Shown here: one piece after another, positions 1 through 5,667 of the stretch
How positions within the stretch are numbered: the first letter of the stretch is position 1
Layout: every line of letters starts with the position of its first letter
Assembly (NCBI GenBank): GCA_945983195.1
Contig: CAMFSS010000134.1
Location: forward strand, 1 to 6,253
From: an uncultured Prevotellaceae bacterium
GTDB taxonomy: Bacteria; Bacteroidota; Bacteroidia; Bacteroidales; Muribaculaceae
DNA length: 6,253 nt
Direction of reading: 5' to 3'
Made by a program: the position numbers and the translations under genes
Notes under the pieces: generated by a model
Database searches by the model: none
Seen by the model: the letters and a program-made list of their open reading frames with translations, nothing else
Told to the model about the DNA's origin: nothing

Positions 1-573
1 TCCGTTGTAGAATATCTTCATAAGGCTCATGGCGTGGGTGAATGTCAGGCGCAGTGCTGTGCCTTCACGTTTCGGCTCCTTGCACACAAGCAGGTCGGCG
101 GCGTTGTATTTCTCCTTTGTCGACTGGTCGGCATACAGCGTGGTGAAGTCCTCCACATGCTTGGCTATTACGTCGTCTATCTTCGTGTAGTTGTCGTTGT
201 ATTTGCTGTCGTATGGCGCGTAGGCAAAGTATTTGTAGTTCTCGTTGTAATACACGTCTGACGTAATCACGTTGCCCGATTCGTCTACTCTGTACGCATT
301 GCCAGTCTTTTGCACCACAAATCGGTAGTTGTTCACCACCACTCCGCCGCTTTTGTCTACGACGATTAGACCGAGATCGTCACTGGGGGCAAACGAAGTG
401 ACTACGCCGTTGTTCACCGATGCTCTCGACGACGGCACATCGTTGATATCCTGATTGTAGGCAGCTACGCTGACCCTAATCTCCAGTGGTGTCTTCTCCT
501 GCTCATCGGTTATACTTTCCGCTGTGCATGAAGCCAGGAATGTCAATATTATTAGCTGTATGATTTTCTTCAT
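1..573 (-). CDS. Fimbrillin family lipoprotein, C-terminus outside window
   Basis: Reading down from the ATG at 573 gives 191 codons without a stop to the left edge, so only the N-terminal part is present. The start MKKIIQLIILTFLASC is a clear lipoprotein signal with lipid Cys16, followed by acidic TAESITDEQE. Fimbrillin-family features follow: LEIRVSVAAYNQD (30-42), the possible processing site SSRA (48-51), YKYFAYAPYDSKY (113-125) at the usual Y-x-AY-x-PY block, and AADLLVCKEP (158-167) leading into LRLTFTHAMSLMKI (175-188), the conserved DLL...LTF-x-HA motif. These are strong family matches, comparable to the major fimbrillin. The gene starts three bases after the preceding stop (TAA GAA ATG), so it is very likely translationally coupled. 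It is probably another accessory or alternative subunit; the missing half would show whether it also has a C-terminal add-on domain. Confidence 0.88.
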   Translation of the reverse strand, partial: MKKIIQLIILTFLASCTAESITDEQEKTPLEIRVSVAAYNQDINDVPSSRASVNNGVVTSFAPSDDLGLIVVDKSGGVVVNNYRFVVQKTGNAYRVDESGNVITSDVYYNENYKYFAYAPYDSKYNDNYTKIDDVIAKHVEDFTTLYADQSTKEKYNAADLLVCKEPKREGTALRLTFTHAMSLMKIFYNG

Positions 574-576
574 TTC

Positions 577-2397
577 TTAATTTTTTTCTTTGAGCAGCAC
601 CGGTCTGATGCAATATCCGTTGTATCTCTTGCTCGCCACCATCGCAGGACTGGTCATGTGGCCGTTGCCGCTTCCCTGCTCGGTGTAGTATGTTGTCTCG
701 AATGCCCAGGATTCAGCTTCTCCTCCTGCCGCGTCGGTGCAAGGAGTTGATGTCAAATAGTTGCATCTTGCCTTGTTTAATTTCTTGTATGTGCCGGTGG
801 TTGAGTGTAATCCCGAATAGCCGGTAATTGGGAAGTATATCAATCCCACGAGTTTGTCTTCGGCATCTCTCTTTGTTACCTCCCACACCGATGCGTCGAA
901 GTTTAGGTTGTCCTCCGATTCGTTGTCGTCATCAACTTTTTTCACCGTTTTCCACGTCCATTCGCATTTGTCTATAAGGTCTTTCCACATCTGCTGTGTC
1001 GGCATGCACCACAGCCAGTAGCCTCCGCCGAGATATGCTTTCACTGCATCGTGTTCCGTGTTCATTATGTCACTGGTGGCAGTTCCTGTGTACCCATCGG
1101 GCGAGTATGCCGATGCGTCTTTTTTTGCCACCTCTCCCCATGCGTAGTGGTTGCCTGTCTCGATGGCTTCCATTGCACCGAGATTGCACGTTGCCCAAAG
1201 CACTTCATATTCCTTCCCTTCAATGGTGGTGCTCATTCCGAGGCTCACAAACACCATTTGTGCTGTTTCATTCCCTGTCTGCTCCCAAATGGCATCGGGC
1301 GAAACTACTATGTGGAGCGATTCCGTGCTGTCTATGTTGTAGGTCGTGCAGCGCGATATGTCTATCGTGTTCAGTCTTATCTCCTTCTCTTCGAGTGTGA
1401 AGTTGAAGGTGTATATCTTTCCTGCCTCAAATTTGTTGCCGGTAATAACACTGGAGTTGAGCCGTAGCTGGTAGGTCAGGTAGTTGGTGTCGATTGTAAA
1501 TTTCAGCGGCACTCCGTTGAAGTTTGTGCCTTCGTCGAGTGGGAAGCACATATTGTAGAATATGCCTGTTTTGCTGCGAGGTATTGTCACCGACTCGATA
1601 TTGGTGCTTAGTCGGCTGTAATATGATGTCTTGTCGGCATTCTCCGGTTTTTCTGCCACTGTGCCCTCTGAAAATCGCAGCGCGTCGGGGAAGATTTTCG
1701 ACTCGTCGTCCGACTCCATCTTTATGCCTGTGATGATGATGTCTGAAGTCACTGCGTTGGTCAGGTTGAAGCGGATTATCGCGCAGGCTGAGTTGAAATG
1801 CGATGTTTTAGCTACAACCTTGTTGGCATCTACCGACTGCAATGTTGTCGATGTGTACACGTAGGAGTAGTCGGCAAGCGGCTCAAGGTTGTTTTGCAGT
1901 TGGCTGTAGCTGAATGTCGAGGGTAGCTTCATATCCACTGTCACGGCATCTGCGCTGCTGCTAACAGTGGTGTTGCTGTTGATTGGGTGGAAGCAGTGCA
2001 TCGCATCGCCGGCAGCTACGGGATTTACGTAATTGCCGTCCACTACGTCGAGCTTCACGCCATTCACTGTGTGCAGCGTGATTTTCGATTTCGCCGCATC
2101 TACTGTCTCAAATTTTGTCTTTGTGTAGTATTCGCCGGCTGAAGCCATGCTCTCGTAGAACGGCACATATTCGCTGCCGTGCTTTATTGCTGTGAGCATA
2201 TTGTTGCCGTCGTTTTCCCATACATATACCACTTTCTTGTCGCCGGTGTCGGTCAGGTCACTCCAGTTGCTCCTCGACTGCGTGTCGGCAAAGGTGATGT
2301 CGAGCCGCTGTACAGAGTCGCGCACATCGCGCTCCTCGCTGCACGACGTGAGCAGCAGTAGTGTCGTAAACAAGATGTAGTAGTAGGGGTATTTCAT
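577..2397 (-). CDS. Fimbrillin-like lipoprotein with C-terminal FISUMP-like domain, probable tip/adhesin subunit
   Basis: This 606-residue lipoprotein has a signal peptide with lipobox LTSC (lipid Cys19), followed by SEERD, an acidic surface-export-like stretch. The N-terminal part (about 20-345) is fimbrillin-like: QSRSNW (40-45), HFNSACAIIRFNL (200-212) at the F-x-H-A position, GIFYNMCFPL (278-287), and the closing motif EAGKIYTFNFTLEEKE (324-339). After a linker, residues 383-601 resemble the FISUMP (Fib_succ_major) domain: VSLGMS (384-389), WATCNLGA (401-408), YAWGE (418-422), WCMPT (463-467), LIYFPITGYSG (519-529), YLTSTP (547-552) and RYNGYCIRPV (591-600). A fimbrillin plus an extra C-terminal module, placed after the shaft gene, suggests a tip subunit or adhesin; the ligand is unknown. 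The domain carries six cysteines. The gene starts 15 bases after the previous stop, in the same frame. Confidence 0.82.
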   Translation of the reverse strand: MKYPYYYILFTTLLLLTSCSEERDVRDSVQRLDITFADTQSRSNWSDLTDTGDKKVVYVWENDGNNMLTAIKHGSEYVPFYESMASAGEYYTKTKFETVDAAKSKITLHTVNGVKLDVVDGNYVNPVAAGDAMHCFHPINSNTTVSSSADAVTVDMKLPSTFSYSQLQNNLEPLADYSYVYTSTTLQSVDANKVVAKTSHFNSACAIIRFNLTNAVTSDIIITGIKMESDDESKIFPDALRFSEGTVAEKPENADKTSYYSRLSTNIESVTIPRSKTGIFYNMCFPLDEGTNFNGVPLKFTIDTNYLTYQLRLNSSVITGNKFEAGKIYTFNFTLEEKEIRLNTIDISRCTTYNIDSTESLHIVVSPDAIWEQTGNETAQMVFVSLGMSTTIEGKEYEVLWATCNLGAMEAIETGNHYAWGEVAKKDASAYSPDGYTGTATSDIMNTEHDAVKAYLGGGYWLWCMPTQQMWKDLIDKCEWTWKTVKKVDDDNESEDNLNFDASVWEVTKRDAEDKLVGLIYFPITGYSGLHSTTGTYKKLNKARCNYLTSTPCTDAAGGEAESWAFETTYYTEQGSGNGHMTSPAMVASKRYNGYCIRPVLLKEKN

Positions 2398-2412
2398 AAA
2401 TTTGCTGTATTT

Positions 2413-3399
2413 CTATTCGGTCATATTTGAACCCGAAAATTCTCCTCCGGGTACTATGTCGTTGCAGTCGAAGTAACTCATTTCTCCTGAGAGTACATAG
2501 ATGAGCTTGGGCTTTTTTTCGTCAAGTGAAAATATGTAGATGTAGTTTTTGCCGCTCTCCCACTCATATTCGTTCACAAATGTTCCCGATTTCTGTTCGT
2601 CGTCACATTTGAGCGATACCGTCCAGCGGGTTGTGTTAGTGGCATCGGGCACGCAGTAGTAGCGTGTTTCTGATAGCACGGCATCACCGGTGCCTGCTGC
2701 TATAGTCACATCGCTAAAGCTGAAGCTGTCGCTGCTTGTTGTCTTGTCGGTCAACTGTATGGTGGCTGTTGGTTTCGATGTGCTCCAGCCGTAGGTGTAA
2801 GTGAGGTCTGCCTCAGTGGTGATGGCTGCATCGGGTGTCAGCTTTATGTTTGTAATCTTTACATCTGATTCAGCGTTTTTCACGAAAGCCACGCATACCC
2901 TGCAATGGGCGTATCCGAAGCGCAGATTGACGATTTTGCCAAATTCAGGCGTTCCCTTCTCTATTATCAGCGGTTCGCCTGCCATTACACTTCCTGTGAG
3001 GTTATTTTTGAGATGAAGTGTCATTGCGTTGGCACTGATTGATTTAACGGGCTCAATGGGTGCTCCTGCAGTAAAGAGGTAGCGGTCGGCTTTGTTGTCC
3101 CAGTACATCAGCTCTTGTGTGTCGGTGACGTACGACCAGCTGTCGGTCACAAATTTCACTTCGTAGCCCTCCATCACCGGTTCTTGCGTGTCGCCAATTT
3201 CTGCAGCGGCATACACCTTAAACTCGCCGTACATTCCCGTAGGGATATACGCTCTTGAGAAAGAAGATGAGGCTTCGGCAGAATACAAAATAGGAGTATT
3301 TCCGGGGATTTTCTCCCCGGAAATATCATCTGCTTTGTTGCAGCTAAGTAGCAGCAACAATGTGATTGTCAATACAATTGTTGTGTTATGCAACTTCAC
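2413..3399 (-). CDS. Divergent fimbrillin-like lipoprotein, probable minor subunit
   Basis: This 328-residue lipoprotein starts at GTG (3399). No in-frame ATG lies between this codon and the upstream stop at 3420-3418, and starting here gives a proper signal peptide (MKLHNTTIVL plus a leucine run) with lipobox LLSC and lipid Cys at residue 20. Fimbrillin-like traits are FSRA (47-50), YWDNKADRYLFTAGAP (99-114) matching the usual FWP...Y.AY..Y block, FGYAHCRVCVAF (161-172) matching the F-x-H-A block, and WESGKNYIYIFSLDEK (280-295) matching the G-K-x-Y-x-Y closing motif. A short C-terminal tail with DCND follows, without the W...ITL ending of the preceding protein. It begins 18 bases after the preceding stop, in the same frame. 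The weak start suggests lower output than the shaft subunit, consistent with a minor or adaptor subunit. Its coding sequence contains a perfect hairpin at residues 25-34. Confidence 0.8.
   Translation of the reverse strand: MKLHNTTIVLTITLLLLLSCNKADDISGEKIPGNTPILYSAEASSSFSRAYIPTGMYGEFKVYAAAEIGDTQEPVMEGYEVKFVTDSWSYVTDTQELMYWDNKADRYLFTAGAPIEPVKSISANAMTLHLKNNLTGSVMAGEPLIIEKGTPEFGKIVNLRFGYAHCRVCVAFVKNAESDVKITNIKLTPDAAITTEADLTYTYGWSTSKPTATIQLTDKTTSSDSFSFSDVTIAAGTGDAVLSETRYYCVPDATNTTRWTVSLKCDDEQKSGTFVNEYEWESGKNYIYIFSLDEKKPKLIYVLSGEMSYFDCNDIVPGGEFSGSNMTE
3297..3325 (-). repeat. Perfect 12-bp inverted repeat (hairpin) inside the second fimbrillin gene
   Basis: Arms TATTTCCGGGGA (3297-3308) and TCCCCGGAAATA (3314-3325) are exact reverse complements separated by five bases. 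On the transcript the stem would be 12 bp, with six G-C pairs and a GAAAA loop. It lies about 75 bases into the coding sequence, over codons 25-34, just after the lipobox cysteine codon. No U-tract follows on the transcribed strand, so it is not a canonical intrinsic terminator. It could act as an mRNA stability or processing element between the major subunit and downstream genes; that role is inferred. Confidence 0.85.
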
Positions 3400-3417
3400 G
3401 TAATGTGGAGATGAGGA

Positions 3418-4602
3418 TTAGAGTGTGATAGTGACTGTAACATCGCCCCATTCGTCCACGCTTGTTACGTTGAAGAGTATAGGAGTTAGAATCGGGTCGC
3501 CCTCGTCGGTGAATCCTACATTGTCTTTCATTCTGATGGTGTAGGTATAACGCTTGCCGGCATCAAATGTGGCTACTGAGTTAGGATCTGAGCTATTGCC
3601 TGTTAATGGAATATAGATTACTCCATAATCCTCAGCAGTTGCACTGCCCACATAATAGTGGCTTGTTCCATTCCACACCTTGCAAGTCAGCTTGAGGCAG
3701 ACAAGGCCGCTGGTTGACAGTTTTGCGCCCTCACCAGTGATAGAGTTCTTATTGCCATTCCACATAGTCTTTGCTGTTCCTTTCACAGAGTTTACTGCAT
3801 CATTGTTGGTAGCAAAGAAATAACCTTTGGCATTTGTTCCATTGTCGATGAGTGAACCTGAAGTGGCAGCCTTATTTACCGTAACTACTGGATCTACGGT
3901 GAATGCAAGAGGGTTGGTTGTTGATACTCCTGAATAAGAAGCAACACCAGCGTTATCAACATTGATAGTTCCACTTGTAGATGTGTTGATAAATTCTACT
4001 CCTTTCACTTCAATCTGGCAGCCGCTTTTATTAAGCATTCCCTCAGCCGGCATTGAAATATTCAATCCCTTAATTTTTGCAAATGCGTGGTGGAAAGTTA
4101 AAGGAACACGTTCCTGTTTGCTCTGACCACCTGCGTATGCAAACAATACATCGTGAGAGCAATTTACATTGGGAATTGTCATAACATTACCGGAAGCATT
4201 GCTTTGAGCAAAAGTGGCCTTGTCTGTGTAAGGGAAATAAGCGTAGAAGTCCATCTTATTGTTTGGCCAGAACCTCAAATCAGATAAATCAGCGTATTCC
4301 CAAGAGCCGCTTTCTCCGCTGGGTACCCACTTTTGTTCCACAGCCTTATAAACTGTGTTACTTTCTATGGTTTCCTTTTTATACAAATAAATGTTATTAC
4401 CGGTATATCCCACAACACCAAAATTGTCGTTTTTCATGTTGTCGGAAGTAACATCACCGCTCACTGCGCGCGACTTATTTGAATACGCATTGAATGAGAT
4501 CGAATTAGCCTTGTCAACGAATCCCTCTTCATTGATCTCACTGGTACAACTGCTGACAGCAATCAATGCTGCAAAAGCAAATAAAACATTCTTTTTCATC
4601 AT
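3418..4602 (-). CDS. Fimbrillin family protein, probable major fimbrial subunit
   Basis: This 394-residue protein is a textbook Bacteroidales fimbrillin (Mfa1/FimA-like, Mfa-like_1 type). It has a lipoprotein signal peptide with lipobox VSSC and lipid Cys at residue 19, followed by an acidic stretch (TSEINEE) resembling Bacteroidetes surface-export signals. Family motifs in order: SFNAYSNKSRA (36-46), RFWPNNKMDFYAYFPY (110-125), DVLFAYA (151-157), LTFHHAFAKIK (168-178), the closing-strand motif DAGKRYTYTIRM (347-358), and the C-terminal VTSVDEWGDVTVTITL (379-394). R45-A46 is close to the Arg46-Ala47 processing site of P. gingivalis FimA, so arginine-specific trimming of the lipidated N-terminus before strand-exchange polymerisation is plausible. 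It is the first fimbrillin after the DUF3575/DUF5119 pair and is visibly A/T-richer than its neighbours, which fits a highly expressed or diversifying shaft subunit. The subunit role is inferred; family membership is strong. Confidence 0.92.
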   Translation of the reverse strand: MMKKNVLFAFAALIAVSSCTSEINEEGFVDKANSISFNAYSNKSRAVSGDVTSDNMKNDNFGVVGYTGNNIYLYKKETIESNTVYKAVEQKWVPSGESGSWEYADLSDLRFWPNNKMDFYAYFPYTDKATFAQSNASGNVMTIPNVNCSHDVLFAYAGGQSKQERVPLTFHHAFAKIKGLNISMPAEGMLNKSGCQIEVKGVEFINTSTSGTINVDNAGVASYSGVSTTNPLAFTVDPVVTVNKAATSGSLIDNGTNAKGYFFATNNDAVNSVKGTAKTMWNGNKNSITGEGAKLSTSGLVCLKLTCKVWNGTSHYYVGSATAEDYGVIYIPLTGNSSDPNSVATFDAGKRYTYTIRMKDNVGFTDEGDPILTPILFNVTSVDEWGDVTVTITL

Positions 4603-4635
4603 AATTTTGTCTATTAGTTAATTATTAATTTTATT
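4603..4635 (-). other. A/T-rich leader before the major fimbrillin
   Basis: This 33-base gap between the DUF5119 stop and the fimbrillin start holds only three G or C bases. It has no Shine-Dalgarno sequence, which is normal for Bacteroidetes, where A/T-rich unstructured leaders favour initiation. It contains an extra in-frame TAA after the DUF5119 TGA, giving a tandem stop in the same frame. The gene begins ATGATG (4602 and 4599), so either ATG could initiate. The low-structure leader fits strong translation of the following gene; this is inference. Confidence 0.4.
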
Positions 4636-5667
4636 TCAAAGTGTGATATTTTGCGACATATCATTCCATGGAATTGTTTCGGGGACTAATCCCTCCTGGG
4701 CCGGCGTTGCCGGTTCAGTGGGTGGCAGCGTCACCTCCAAATCAACGTCAATGTCGAGATCAAGCTCACAGTCTATCGTGTGCTGTTCCAGCCATTTCTC
4801 AAACTGAGGCGTTACGTCGGCTTTCCCCGTGTAGATGCAGTTGTCCACCAGCACGAAGTTGAGCGTTAGTTCAAATTTCTTTCCTGCCTTCAGATTCTCC
4901 TCGTTGAAGCTGAAGCAGTTGAACGACTGTGTTAGCAGTGCCTCTGTGTACTCTGTGTCGCGGTACTCGCGATTTATCAGGTTGAAGGCAAACACCACAC
5001 TCTCCTTTTCGGGCGTTGCCGTGGCAAGATTCACCGATTTTGCAAGACCCGTCATGAATGAGGGTTGCATACCCCTACAGTAGTTTATGCCCTTCACGTT
5101 CACTCTGAGGTTTATCTTCTTTGTCACCGGACGCTGCACTGTGCTTATCTCCTGAGTCACAGTGTCATTGAGATAGTCGTCAGGGCGGTCGTAGAAGTAG
5201 CCGTTGTGCGATTGTGTGATGCTTACGTTGCGCACGGCCGAAACCGTCAGATAATCCGGATTCTCAGTATATACCGTATCCACGTCGATGTATGCTCTGA
5301 AATCATCAAATGTCAGTGCATTGTCGAAGTTGATTTCAGGCAGTTCGGCACGGCTGTCGTTTATCACTATCAGGTCGTATGTGCCTGGCGCGAGGCTGAG
5401 CTGCGGCGACTGCCAGTTTGCATCGGGTGGCAGTTCGGTCGCAAGCCGGTGGCTCGCCGAGTCGAAAGCGAATATCGTCACGCCGTTCAGCCTGTTGCGT
5501 GCATCATAATATCTGCTGTCGGGCGAAAAGGCGGTTTGGCTCCAGTCGATGTTGAGCTTCACGCGGCTGTTGGTAACCGCCTCATAGTAAAGGTGGTCGC
5601 GCGAGCACGATAGCTGCATCATCACTATTGCACCTACGATTATATGTATGGCGTTTCTAATTTTCAT
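4636..5667 (-). CDS. DUF5119 family lipoprotein, fimbrial operon accessory/anchor candidate
   Basis: This 343-residue protein has a lipoprotein signal peptide: a basic start (MKIRN), a hydrophobic core, and lipobox QLSC with the lipidated Cys at residue 21. Shortly after comes the family's opening pattern RDHLYYEA...VKLNIDWS (residues 23-43), then beta-rich segments LAPGTYDLIVIND (92-104), VTKKINLRVNVKGI (181-194) and GKKFELTLNFVLVDN (262-276). The layout matches DUF5119 proteins, which sit between DUF3575 and fimbrillin genes in many Bacteroidales; the position recalls FimB/Mfa2 anchor subunits, but that role is inferred. Oddities are an alternating acidic strand (ELDLDIDVDLEV, 301-312), a Pro/Thr/Glu-rich linker, and an ending W-N-D-x4-ITL like that of the next gene product. 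Three motifs fit the Bacteroidetes O-glycosylation pattern D(S/T)(A/V): residues 69-71, 130-132 and 168-170. The ATG at 5667 is chosen because it gives a complete signal peptide. Confidence 0.85.
   Translation of the reverse strand: MKIRNAIHIIVGAIVMMQLSCSRDHLYYEAVTNSRVKLNIDWSQTAFSPDSRYYDARNRLNGVTIFAFDSASHRLATELPPDANWQSPQLSLAPGTYDLIVINDSRAELPEINFDNALTFDDFRAYIDVDTVYTENPDYLTVSAVRNVSITQSHNGYFYDRPDDYLNDTVTQEISTVQRPVTKKINLRVNVKGINYCRGMQPSFMTGLAKSVNLATATPEKESVVFAFNLINREYRDTEYTEALLTQSFNCFSFNEENLKAGKKFELTLNFVLVDNCIYTGKADVTPQFEKWLEQHTIDCELDLDIDVDLEVTLPPTEPATPAQEGLVPETIPWNDMSQNITL

Noticed and set aside
34..261. Plus-strand ORF of 75 codons with a valine-rich hydrophobic stretch
   Set aside because: It is antisense to the partial fimbrillin. 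The valine run reflects the complement of Tyr/Asn/Asp codons in that gene, not a membrane protein.
581..587. Run of seven A (minus strand) just before the stop of the FISUMP-like gene, as a programmed slippage site
   Set aside because: A one-base-short slip reaches a stop within a few codons. The other shift enters the start of the next gene out of frame, with no recognisable product. The run is better explained as the A-rich leader of the next gene.
996..1467. Two overlapping plus-strand ORFs of 134 and 138 codons
   Set aside because: Both are antisense to the FISUMP-like region and read as Cys/Ser/Leu-rich translations typical of reverse-frame shadows. They conflict with well-supported coding on the minus strand.
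3297..3325. Intrinsic terminator at the hairpin
   Set aside because: No run of U follows the stem on the transcribed strand, and the stem lies inside an intact coding sequence, so a classic terminator is not supported; it is reported as an inverted repeat instead.
4609..4640. Possible Bacteroidetes promoter before the major fimbrillin (TTTG, 20-base spacer, TAATAGAC on the minus strand)
   Set aside because: The TTTG and spacing fit the -33 element, but the -7 box matches TAnnTTTG only at its TA. Transcription would start almost at the ATG, leaving no leader. A/T-rich DNA produces such partial matches easily.
5065..5613. Plus-strand ORF of 182 codons
   Set aside because: It lies wholly antisense to the DUF5119 gene. 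Its product is rich in His, Val and Arg, with no recognisable domain or plausible signal, as expected of a shadow frame.
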